Of a stretch of 28,862 nucleotides of DNA, positions 8,039-15,239 are shown in pieces. The notes below the pieces were generated by a model. That model worked only from the letters and a program-made list of their open reading frames with translations. It was not told where the DNA came from and ran no database searches. The stretch is taken from contig JBKHJN010000036.1 in NCBI GenBank assembly GCA_046538075.1, forward strand, positions 1-28,862, written 5' to 3'. Position numbers and translations under genes: made by a program. Source of the DNA: Desulfobacca_B sp046538075. GTDB taxonomy: Bacteria; Desulfobacterota; Desulfobaccia; Desulfobaccales; Desulfobaccaceae. How positions within the stretch are numbered: position 1 is the stretch's first letter; the number at the start of each line of letters is the position of its first letter.

Positions 8039-9499
8039 ATGAAACCAACCCTCTTACTCAGCCCACCGTGTTTCAAAGATTTTGATGGCGGGGCCGGGTC
8101 TCGTTATCAGGCCACCCGGGAGGTGACTTCCTTCTGGTATCCTACCTGGCTCTGCTACCCGGCGGGATTGATACCCCAGAGCCGGGTGCTGGATGCCCCG
8201 CCTTTGAATTTAGGGGTGGCGGAGGTGGTTAAGCAGGCCGGTGATTATGAACTGGTAGTGATCTTCACTTCTTCTGCTTCCCTAACCTATGATTTAAAGA
8301 CGGTCGAGGCCTTAAAGGCCAGTTATCCCAACTTGATTGTCGGCATGGTGGGCCCGCAGGTAACGGTTTTGCCCGACAAAGCTTTAGACGCCAGCCCGGC
8401 TTTGGATTTTGTGGCCCGGCGAGAGTTTGACTACACCGTCATGGAAGTGGCGCAGGCGCGGTCGTGGGATAAGATTTTAGGCTTAAGCTATCGAAAAAAT
8501 GGGGAAAAATACCACAACCCGGACCGCCCCTATATAGAGGATTTAGACGCCCTGCCCTGGGTGACTGAAATCTACCATCGTGACCTGGACATTAATCTCT
8601 ACCATATACCTTATCTCCGGGATCCCTATATTTCTATTTATTCCGGCCGGGGCTGTCCGCATCGCTGTATCTATTGTCTGTGGCCCCAAACCTTATCCGG
8701 TCACCGCTATCGGGTCCGCAGTGTGGCTGATGTAGTCAACGAGGTACGTCGCAGCCTGGAACTATTTCCTCAGGCTGCGGAAATCTTTTTTGACGACGAC
8801 ACCTTTACTGCCAACCCGGAGCGGGCCCGTCAACTCAGTCAGGAGTTTCGCCCTTTACAGTTCACCTGGTCCGCTACCGGCCGGGTCAATACTGATTATG
8901 AGTCTTTAAAAGCCATGAAAGAAGGCGGCCTGCGTTTGCTGGTGGTGGGTTATGAAACCGGCAATGAGCAGATCTTGAAAAATATCCGCAAGGGCGCCAC
9001 CCTGGACCAGGCCCGACGTTTTACCCGCTGGTGCAAGGAATTGGGCATTCAGATCCATGGCACCTTTATTGTCGGTTTGCCCGGGGAAACCCCGGCGACC
9101 ATTGAGGAATCGATTCGCTTTGCCTGTGATCTGGACCCCGATACCATTCAGGTATCACTGGCTACCCCCTATCCCGGGACTGCTTTTTATGATTTATGTA
9201 CTGCCCGCGGTTATTTCCGCTCCGGGGGCCTGGTAAACGGCCATACTGGCTACCAGCAATGTGTGGTAGAATATCCGGAACTGAAGGCGGAGGATATTTT
9301 TCAGGCGGTCCCCCGGTTTTATCGCAAGTTCTATTTTCGCCCCCGCTATATAGCCCGGACGGCCAAAACCATGCTGGTGGACGCAGCCGAACGCCGCCGG
9401 CTGCTTAAAGAAGGGAAAGAATTTTTTGGCTTTCTGTTCCGGCGTCACCAACGCTCCGAGAGCGGGATAGAAGAACCCCTCAAAACTTCAGTTTCATGA
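8039..9499 (+). CDS. hpnJ: Hopanoid biosynthesis radical SAM protein HpnJ
   Basis: A 486-aa B12-binding/radical SAM protein that matches the HpnJ family closely as I know it: the N-terminal FDGGAGSRYQ and SFWYPTWL segments, LDAPP, and then a cobalamin-binding-like domain (about 50-150). The cluster motif GRGCPHRCIYCLWP gives Cys206, Cys210 and Cys213. Further signatures are FFDDDTFTANPERA, GLRLLVVGYETGNEQIL and GIQIHGTFIVGLPGET. HpnJ is known to contract the glucosamine ring of hopanoids to the cyclopentane of bacteriohopanetetrol cyclitol ether. It is the first gene of the operon; its stop overlaps the next start (ATGA). A weak AAGG lies about 8 bases before the ATG. Confidence 0.92.
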   Translation: MKPTLLLSPPCFKDFDGGAGSRYQATREVTSFWYPTWLCYPAGLIPQSRVLDAPPLNLGVAEVVKQAGDYELVVIFTSSASLTYDLKTVEALKASYPNLIVGMVGPQVTVLPDKALDASPALDFVARREFDYTVMEVAQARSWDKILGLSYRKNGEKYHNPDRPYIEDLDALPWVTEIYHRDLDINLYHIPYLRDPYISIYSGRGCPHRCIYCLWPQTLSGHRYRVRSVADVVNEVRRSLELFPQAAEIFFDDDTFTANPERARQLSQEFRPLQFTWSATGRVNTDYESLKAMKEGGLRLLVVGYETGNEQILKNIRKGATLDQARRFTRWCKELGIQIHGTFIVGLPGETPATIEESIRFACDLDPDTIQVSLATPYPGTAFYDLCTARGYFRSGGLVNGHTGYQQCVVEYPELKAEDIFQAVPRFYRKFYFRPRYIARTAKTMLVDAAERRRLLKEGKEFFGFLFRRHQRSESGIEEPLKTSVS

Positions 9500-10569
9500 A
9501 CCGGAAAGAATTTCTCAATCTTCTTTTGCAGGGAGGGCCGGGATTCTGCCAGATTGCTGTGACTAATGCCTGTAATGCCAAGTGTAGCTTTTGTAATTTC
9601 CATCGACTCGGAGCCGAAGAATGGATAATGGCTGACCCCGACCGTCTAAGTCGGGGCCTGCCACTTTTGGCCCAGGGCGGGATAAAATATCTGGTTTTAA
9701 CCGGCGGGGAACCTTTGCTTTATCCTCCCCTGGCGGAACTGTTGGACCAGGCGCAGAATTTAGGAATCACCACCTTGCTGTGTACCAATGGCGCTTTGCT
9801 GAATCCTGCCAAGTTGTCAGAGTTGCAAAAGGCCGGTCTGGACAGTGTAATTATTTCAATTGATGCTGCTTCGGCCCGGATCCATGATGAACACCGCGGG
9901 CTGCCCGGTCTCACCGACCATATCAAGTTAATGGTGCCAGAAATCAAGCAGCGGGGAATCAAAGCCATTGCCTCAGTGACCATCAGCCGCTTAATTACCG
10001 ATTTGCCCAACCTCATCCAGTTCTTAGCCGATCTAGGGTTTTCCCTGGTCACCTTTTCTTATCCTTTGATCCACCTCCATTCTTCTTATTTAGGCTGCGC
10101 GGATCACGATCTGGTAAGATTTTCACCGGCCGAATTATACAGCTGGTTTGATCAGATCAAAGACCTAAAGTCCCAGAACCAAATACGAATCCTTAATTCC
10201 CGGTTATCGTTGACAGAGATGCAACGTCAACTGACCTGCCGCCGCTCACGTTTCCCCTGTCTGGCCGGATACAAATATTTTTTTTTGGATTGGCATCTCA
10301 AGGTTTACCGTTGTCATTATTTAAATATCTACATGGGGGAGTTGGAGGATTTCCTCTCTTTGCCCCGGATCCGAGATGATTGCCAGGCCTGCATGATTGA
10401 CTGTTACCGAGATCCCAGTGTATATCAATATGCCGCGGTTTCCCTGGCCGATGCCCGGGCTGCTTTAGGTCAAGGCCGCTTCTCAAAAGCCCTGGGGCAT
10501 CTCTTTCATCCCTTTAACTTTCTTTCCCTGGCCTCTTGGTTGGAGGGGCTGTGTTGGATAAGGGATTAA
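9496..10569 (+). CDS. Radical SAM protein with Cys-rich C-terminus (hopanoid operon, function unknown)
   Basis: A 357-aa radical SAM enzyme. AVTNACNAKCSFC supplies the canonical ligands Cys26, Cys30 and Cys33, followed by LTGGEPLLYPP and a SAM-binding TNGALL segment. After the barrel, RFPCLAGYKYFFLDWHLKVYRC and DDCQACMIDCYRDP give six or more cysteines in a SPASM/twitch-like arrangement, suggesting at least one auxiliary cluster. It does not resemble HpnH (no GCGKI-type motif) or the methylases HpnP/HpnR that I know. It overlaps hpnJ by 4 bases and hpnK by 1 base (TAATG), so it is translationally coupled to both and probably acts on the same lipid. Confidence 0.85.
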   Translation: MNRKEFLNLLLQGGPGFCQIAVTNACNAKCSFCNFHRLGAEEWIMADPDRLSRGLPLLAQGGIKYLVLTGGEPLLYPPLAELLDQAQNLGITTLLCTNGALLNPAKLSELQKAGLDSVIISIDAASARIHDEHRGLPGLTDHIKLMVPEIKQRGIKAIASVTISRLITDLPNLIQFLADLGFSLVTFSYPLIHLHSSYLGCADHDLVRFSPAELYSWFDQIKDLKSQNQIRILNSRLSLTEMQRQLTCRRSRFPCLAGYKYFFLDWHLKVYRCHYLNIYMGELEDFLSLPRIRDDCQACMIDCYRDPSVYQYAAVSLADARAALGQGRFSKALGHLFHPFNFLSLASWLEGLCWIRD

Positions 10570-11447
10570 TGGCCGACAATCATTTCTGCTCACCCCGGCG
10601 GGCGGTCATCATTACCGGTGATGACTTTGGCCTCTCTTCACCACTCAATCAGGCAATTGCCCTGGCTCACCGGAAGGGAATCCTGACCTGTGCCAGTCTG
10701 ATGGTGGGTGCTCCGGCCTGGTCTGAAGCAGTGGCGCTGGCCCGGGAAATGCCAGACCTGTGTGTGGGCCTCCATCTGACTCTGATCCAAGGCTGGGCTG
10801 TCCTGCCGCCCCGCCTCATTCTGCATCTGGCTGATCAGCAGGGCAATTTTCGCAAGCACCCGATAGCAGCTGGACTGCGCTTTTTCTTTTCTCGGAGACT
10901 GCTGAATGAGATCCGTCAGGAACTAGCCGCCCAGATGGAAGCATTTTTAAGCACCGGGCTAACTCCCTGGTTTGTCAATGGTCACCTCAACATCCACCTT
11001 CACCCCCGGGTATGGCCGGTGGTTCAGGAACTGGCCCGGGAATTTAATATTCCGGGGATGCGGCTGACTCAGGAAGATCTTCGCATTACCCTGAGACTAA
11101 ACCGGCAACGGCTGGTTCACAAGGTGGCCCATGCCTTGATCTTTGCCTGGCTGGGCCGCCGGGTTCAAAAATCCATCCATAACTCCGGCCTTAAATCCAA
11201 TGACCATCTATTCGGGCTGTTAAACGACGGTCAGATGGATGAAGATTATCTCCTGGGGCTGCTGCCTCAATTGCGGCCTGGAATAACCGAGATCTATTTT
11301 CATCCGGCTCTTCGGTCCAATCCGGAGTTACGGCAGTGGACGCCTGGTTATCGCCACCAGGATGAGCTGGCTGCCCTGCTCAGCCCCCGGGTGCGCCAGG
11401 CCCTGGTTGAAAATGGACTGGAACTCACCAATTACCAACGGTTCTAA
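10569..11447 (+). CDS. hpnK: HpnK, YdjC/ChbG-family deacetylase of hopanoid head groups
   Basis: A 292-aa YdjC-type polysaccharide/oligosaccharide deacetylase. Metal-site motifs are ITGDDFG (Asp18, Asp19), VGLHLTL (His69) and NGHLNIHLHP (His139, His143, His145). The HpnK branch removes the N-acetyl group from N-acetylglucosaminyl-bacteriohopanetetrol before HpnJ acts. I chose ATG 10569, which overlaps the preceding TAA as TAATG; a TTG at 10536 in the same frame would add 11 residues but has no ribosome site. Assignment to HpnK rather than to a generic YdjC protein rests on the family match plus the hpnJ neighbour. Confidence 0.85.
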   Translation: MADNHFCSPRRAVIITGDDFGLSSPLNQAIALAHRKGILTCASLMVGAPAWSEAVALAREMPDLCVGLHLTLIQGWAVLPPRLILHLADQQGNFRKHPIAAGLRFFFSRRLLNEIRQELAAQMEAFLSTGLTPWFVNGHLNIHLHPRVWPVVQELAREFNIPGMRLTQEDLRITLRLNRQRLVHKVAHALIFAWLGRRVQKSIHNSGLKSNDHLFGLLNDGQMDEDYLLGLLPQLRPGITEIYFHPALRSNPELRQWTPGYRHQDELAALLSPRVRQALVENGLELTNYQRF

Positions 11448-11461
11448 AGGAGAACCCTGGC

Positions 11462-11842
11462 ATGATGACTAAGACCTTGTTTACCCTGATCATCGCTATT
11501 TTCTCAGTATCGATAGGAGATGTGCTGCTCTCCCGGGGGATGAAACAGATTGGCGCGGTTTCCACTTACCAGCCTCGGGCTCTGTTGAAGCTGGGGGTTC
11601 AGATCTTCAGCCATCCTTACATAATTTTGGGCATCCTGTGTCTGGCGGTTTTTTTCTTTCTCTGGCTGGCGGTGCTGTCCTGGTCTGACCTGAGTTTTGC
11701 CCTGCCGCTGACTGCCCTAAGTTATGTGGTAACAGCCATTCTGGCCCATTACCTGCTGGAAGAGACCATAACTCCGATCCGCTGGGCCGGTACTTTTTTA
11801 ATCTGTATCGGCGTGGTTTTGGTCACCAAGAGCGGCTATTAG
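11462..11842 (+). CDS. Four-helix EamA/SMR-like membrane protein (possible lipid flippase)
   Basis: A 126-aa protein with four predicted membrane helices (about residues 4-22, 48-70, 75-95, 104-123), the size of a half-EamA or small multidrug resistance protein. The motif ..DVLLSRGMKQIG.. in helix 1 and the C-terminal ITPIRWAGTFLICIGVVLV fit the EamA/DMT superfamily. It lies 14 bp after hpnK with AAAGGAG before ATGATG, so it is the last gene of the operon. ArnE/ArnF, of the same size and fold, flip undecaprenyl-phosphate-aminoarabinose; by analogy this protein could move an amino-sugar hopanoid across the inner membrane. The role is inferred. Half-EamA proteins work as homo- or heterodimers and no partner gene is adjacent. 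Confidence 0.75.
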   Translation: MMTKTLFTLIIAIFSVSIGDVLLSRGMKQIGAVSTYQPRALLKLGVQIFSHPYIILGILCLAVFFFLWLAVLSWSDLSFALPLTALSYVVTAILAHYLLEETITPIRWAGTFLICIGVVLVTKSGY

Positions 11843-11875
11843 CAGGCCGCCGTCTAAGTCCACCCAGGGCCACAG

Positions 11876-12094
11876 CTACAGTTGGTCGGGAGTAGAAGAC
11901 ACCACGGCCTGGAGCCTGGAAGTCCGGCCCAGGTAAATATTCAGCCAGGCCGATCCTGAGTTTACCCCATACCTCAATCGGGCAATGACCTCTATGGGTA
12001 GACAGATAACCGGCCAGATCATCGACGTAACCAGGAGCCCGGAAAACACTCCCAGGAGACTGCTAATTGCTAAGGCGATAATATCTAATTGCAT
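11876..12094 (-). CDS. Small putative membrane protein (72 aa)
   Basis: Encoded opposite the hopanoid operon, with a 33-bp gap to its last gene. The first 45 residues are strongly hydrophobic, with one or two helices (LDIIALAISSLLGVFSGLLV and MIWPVICLPIEVIARL), followed by a polar C-terminus. AAGGGG lies 7 bases before the ATG. I recognise no family. The composition of the N-terminus and the ribosome site favour a real gene, but at this length it could be chance. Confidence 0.4.
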   Translation of the reverse strand: MQLDIIALAISSLLGVFSGLLVTSMIWPVICLPIEVIARLRYGVNSGSAWLNIYLGRTSRLQAVVSSTPDQL

Positions 12095-12486
12095 CTGGCA
12101 TCCCCTTGATCGGCCCTAAACCGATTTATCGCTTCGGTGAGCAGAGGTGGTAATAAAAATGGTAAATTCCTTAGTGCCTGATATCCTTGTTATTTATGCG
12201 TTTGATCCTTGATAGCATTAAAGAGCAATACCTGTACCACCCATACTTATGAAATTTGATAATATATTCAATGGTTTAGTCTTAGGCCGGTCTGGGGGCG
12301 TTCAGCCGCAGAGGAGAAATCTGGGGGTAAAGTTTAGGTTTTGGCGAAGGGGTTGAGGGAAAGGCTTGGGGAAGAAATTACTTGTCTAAGTCTTCTCAAC
12401 CCAATCCCTGAAGGTGGTTAGAAGGGAGCTGGAGGGGAGAATTAAGGGGCTGCGAGCCTCCCCTCACAATAACCTTGCTGTGAGTA
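12095..12486. other. Intergenic stretch with bcp 3' hairpins
   Basis: No convincing gene. Two hairpins lie at the bcp end. GAGGGGAG (12432-12439) pairs with CTCCCCTC (12458-12465), an 8-bp stem with an 18-base loop. CTCACA (12463-12468) pairs with TGTGAG (12479-12484) immediately after the bcp stop. The two share three bases, so they are alternatives. The rest (12100-12430) is featureless to my eye. Confidence 0.5.
12463..12484 (-). terminator. Hairpin at the 3' end of bcp
   Basis: A six-base inverted repeat, CTCACA/TGTGAG with a 10-base loop, sits 2 bases beyond the bcp stop. There is no clear T-run, so it is only a probable transcript-end structure. Confidence 0.3.
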
Positions 12487-12954
12487 TTAACTACCTTTAA
12501 GCGCCTGGATAGCCCGAGGAACCGTATCTTTGGGGCTGATTTTATACCAAGGGTGGATAATCTTACCGTCCTCGCTGATCAGAAAGGAGGAGCGGATTAC
12601 CCCCAGATATTTTTTGCCCCGCATGGTTTTTTCCCCCCAAACCCCATAGGCCTGGGCCACGGCATGGTCCTGATCCGACAGCAAGGGGAAATGCAGCCCA
12701 TATTTGTCGTCAAATTTCTGCTGTTGATTGGTGCCGTCCGGGCTGATCCCTACTACTGCCAGGCCTAGGTCAGCCAGTTCTTGGCGCGCATCCCTGATTT
12801 GACAGGCCTGCTCGGTGCAGCCCGGGGTATTGGCCTTGGGATAAAAGTACAGCAGCAGTTTGCGGCCTTGAAAGTCAGACAATCTCACCGGATCGCCATG
12901 CTGATCGAGCAATTGAAAGTCGGGGGCAGGGTCCCCTGAATTCAGTCTGGCCAT
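12487..12954 (-). CDS. bcp: Thioredoxin-dependent peroxiredoxin Bcp/PrxQ
   Basis: A 155-aa thiol peroxidase of the AhpC/TSA superfamily, cytoplasmic, reducing peroxides. The active site is YPKANTPGCTEQACQIRD: peroxidatic Cys46 and the resolving Cys five residues later (CTEQAC), the atypical two-Cys PrxQ arrangement. The N-terminal GDPAPDFQLLDQHG and the VVGISPD strand are typical, and the length is standard. The family usually has Thr three residues before the Cys, seen here as TPGC. It appears monocistronic, with a hairpin upstream separating it from the 101-aa gene. Confidence 0.95.
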   Translation of the reverse strand: MARLNSGDPAPDFQLLDQHGDPVRLSDFQGRKLLLYFYPKANTPGCTEQACQIRDARQELADLGLAVVGISPDGTNQQQKFDDKYGLHFPLLSDQDHAVAQAYGVWGEKTMRGKKYLGVIRSSFLISEDGKIIHPWYKISPKDTVPRAIQALKGS

Positions 12955-13042
12955 AAGCGCCTCATAATTTTATAAAAATTCTTGGCTCCAGTTCAGAGGG
13001 GGTAACTATTATTTCTGGGGCCAAATCGGGTAAGGGCAAATA

Positions 13043-13066
13043 GAGGTGAGACTGCGGTCTCACCTC
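13043..13066 (-). terminator. Strong hairpin between the 101-aa gene and bcp
   Basis: GAGGTGAGAC (13043-13052) and GTCTCACCTC (13057-13066) form a perfect 10-bp stem with a 4-base TGCG loop, about 50 bp beyond the stop of the 101-aa gene. On the minus strand it is followed by TATTTG, a poor U-tract. It is the most plausible transcription end for that gene. Confidence 0.6.
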
Positions 13067-13116
13067 CGGAATTGATTTTAAAGGCACCGGGTTAAATTTA
13101 CCTGGAGCTAAAACAG

Positions 13117-13422
13117 TTAACCGCCGACATAACCACCGGCAATATGTTCCGAATCCCAGTAATTGATTTTATCCAGCAGCTTCTGCTTGGTAGTTTCGAT
13201 TTCGGCCTTGGCGTCGCTCCAATCCATGGGGCACTCTTTCTTAAGTTGATCAATCCGATCGGTGAGATGATCGATTAGACCATGCAGCTCAGAATATTGC
13301 CCAGATAACTTGTTTCTTGTGGCTGCGGGCATCTTTTCGATGGCTCGCATGATGTCATAGACCCGCGCTTTTAAAAAGGTTAACTCAGACTGCATGCCAT
13401 CACAATAATATTTCGCATCCAT
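13117..13422 (-). CDS. Conserved-looking helical hypothetical protein (101 aa)
   Basis: A charged, almost wholly helical protein, without membrane segments or signal peptide. Residues about 50-90 have a heptad-like pattern (LHGLIDHLTDRIDQLKKE, AEIETTKQKLLDKI), consistent with a short coiled coil, and the C-terminus ends in the glycine-rich GGYVGG. I know no family for it. GGAGGT lies 5 bases before the ATG, a good promoter lies upstream and a strong hairpin downstream, so it is very likely a genuine monocistronic gene. Confidence 0.7.
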   Translation of the reverse strand: MDAKYYCDGMQSELTFLKARVYDIMRAIEKMPAATRNKLSGQYSELHGLIDHLTDRIDQLKKECPMDWSDAKAEIETTKQKLLDKINYWDSEHIAGGYVGG

Positions 13423-13480
13423 GGCGACCTCCAGGTTAAATAAATTTTAATAACAGTTCCTTTTTATAAAGGCCTATTAA

Positions 13481-13508
13481 ACAATAAGACATTCCCTCCA
13501 GTTGTCAA
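13481..13508 (-). promoter_or_regulatory. Promoter of the 101-aa gene
   Basis: On the minus strand, a perfect TTGACA (13508-13503) is followed after 16 bp by TATTGT (13486-13481, 4/6). Transcription would begin near 13474, leaving a 5' UTR of about 50 bases. Confidence 0.5.
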
Positions 13509-13679
13509 GTCAAATAAAGAATTTTTAACGCAGGCTGATATTCTTATTTAAGTTTTGCCTCGTTTACGTAGAAAACAGCCCTGCCCCTTGCTTTTAATAA
13601 TTGATTCTGCGATTCTTAGGGACAATTTTCCCGGTCGCTATTCTGAAACCAGATTTCACCACCCGGAGGTGCAGATAGA

Positions 13680-14591
13680 ATGTCGGATTATCCAGAATTC
13701 CCCCAGTTCAAATCCTTGGAGTTGGCCGACCGCGAGGTGGTGCATCCCCGGTTGTGGGATTATCAGCCGCAAACTTCGGAGTTGAACTTCACCAATCTAT
13801 TTATCTGGCGCGGCCATTATCGCTTTGAATGGTCTATAGATAAGGACTGGCTCCTGGTGATCGCTTATTCTCCCGAAAATAACGGAGTCTGGGCCTTTCC
13901 TCCCCTAGGACCGGCCCCGCGACAGGAGAGCGTCCGACGGATACTGGAGTGGCTTAAAGAGGAGAAAAGGCAAGCCGAACCACGGATAGAGCGGGCCGAC
14001 CCCCGGCTGGCGGCGGAACTGGCCCATGCCTCCGGATTCTCCTTAGAACCGACCCGAGAACAATTTGACTATGTCTATGGCGCCGAAGATCTGATTAATC
14101 TGGCCGGGCGTAAATACCACGCCAAGCGCAATCATCTCAATAAATTCAAACGGGCCTACCAGTTTACCTATCAACCCCTGGATGAACGGCACCTGCGCGC
14201 CTGCTGCGATCTTACCGATCATTGGTGCATATTCAAAAGATGCGATGAAGACCTGAATCTGATGGGGGAATGGGAGGCCATCGCCGAGGCCCTGAGCAAT
14301 TTTGCCGCCCTGCATCTGCAGGGCGGGGTGATCCTGGTGGACGGGAAGGTAGAGGCCTTTACCATGGGCGAAAAGCTTAACCAGGACACCGCCGTGGTGC
14401 ACCTGGAAAAGGCCAATCCCGAGATTCGCGAACTTTATGCGGTGATCAACCAGCAATTCTGCCAGCACGCCTGGTCCCAGTTGTCCTTCATCAACCGGGA
14501 GCAGGACCTGGGAGAAGAGGGCCTGCGCCGCGCCAAACTCTCCTACCAACCCCACCATCTGCTGGAAAAATTCCGCATTCGGTTAACTTGA
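13680..14591 (+). CDS. DUF2156 (phosphatidylglycerol lysyltransferase C-terminal-like) protein
   Basis: A 303-aa soluble protein of the DUF2156 family, a tandem-GNAT fold related to the catalytic part of MprF. Typical segments are the N-terminal SELNFTNLFIWRGHYRF, the central FDYVYGAEDLINLAGRKYHAKRNHLNKF and, near the C-terminus, AYAVINQQF-like LYAVINQQFCQHAW and FINREQDLGEEGLRRAKLSYQPHHLLEKF. It lacks the MprF flippase helices. It may transfer an aminoacyl or acyl group, but no substrate is established. GGAGGTG lies 9 bases before the ATG. Confidence 0.88.
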   Translation: MSDYPEFPQFKSLELADREVVHPRLWDYQPQTSELNFTNLFIWRGHYRFEWSIDKDWLLVIAYSPENNGVWAFPPLGPAPRQESVRRILEWLKEEKRQAEPRIERADPRLAAELAHASGFSLEPTREQFDYVYGAEDLINLAGRKYHAKRNHLNKFKRAYQFTYQPLDERHLRACCDLTDHWCIFKRCDEDLNLMGEWEAIAEALSNFAALHLQGGVILVDGKVEAFTMGEKLNQDTAVVHLEKANPEIRELYAVINQQFCQHAWSQLSFINREQDLGEEGLRRAKLSYQPHHLLEKFRIRLT

Positions 14592-14699
14592 ATATCTCAT
14601 TAGGAAAATATTTTTAAACTTGATTTTGAATATAATTGCAATATCGTTTTAAGATAATTGTTTTCCATTCAATGGCAATTTTTTAGAGGAGGGAATACC

Positions 14700-15164
14700 A
14701 TGCTTGTTTATCTGGTCCAGCATGCTGAAGCCAAAAGCAAAGAGGAAGACCCGGCCCGGGATCTTACCGACCAGGGCGCCCAAGACATTAAAAAAGTAGC
14801 AGACCAGCTAGGAAAGTTTCATCCCGCGATAAATCAGATATTGCACAGCGGCAAGACCAGAGCCTTAAGCACCGCCAATATCCTGGCGGCAGCTCTGAAA
14901 CCGCCCCAAGGGGTTACTCCGACCAGTGGCTTGGCCCCCCTGGACGACCCCGGGGATTGGGCAAGCCGCCTGGCGGAAATGGATGAACATATTATGCTGG
15001 TGGGTCACCTTCCCCATCTGGCTAAATTGGCCACCCTGCTACTTACCGGAGACCAAGAAAAAAGTGTGATTAATTTTAAAATGGGCGGCGTGGTCTGTCT
15101 GAGGCGGAGCGAAGTCGGCCAATGGGCGGTGGATTGGATGATCATCCCGGAAATAATTTCCTGA
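14700..15164 (+). CDS. SixA-like phosphohistidine phosphatase
   Basis: A 154-aa histidine phosphatase (branch 1). The N-terminal MLVYLVQHAEA holds the catalytic His8, and the canonical RHG is QHA here. LHSGKTRALSTA supplies the arginine of the phosphate pocket and IMLVGHLPHL the second His. SixA removes phosphate from histidine phosphotransfer domains. I chose ATG 14700 because GAGGAGGG lies 6 bases before it; an in-frame start at 14658 would add 14 residues without a ribosome site. A partner in His-Asp signalling could be the hybrid kinase encoded 1.5 kb away, but no phosphotransfer domain is seen here. Confidence 0.82.
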   Translation: MLVYLVQHAEAKSKEEDPARDLTDQGAQDIKKVADQLGKFHPAINQILHSGKTRALSTANILAAALKPPQGVTPTSGLAPLDDPGDWASRLAEMDEHIMLVGHLPHLAKLATLLLTGDQEKSVINFKMGGVVCLRRSEVGQWAVDWMIIPEIIS

Positions 15165-15239
15165 GCCTCTGTTGTCGTTATTCCAGTATCTTTGCTGCCC
15201 GGCCAAAACGGCAGAATTAAAAATTTATGACTAACAGGT

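Noticed and set aside
12249..12356. 35-codon plus-strand frame downstream of the hopanoid operon
   Set aside because: No ribosome site and a composition rich in Arg/Gly from G-rich DNA; looks random.
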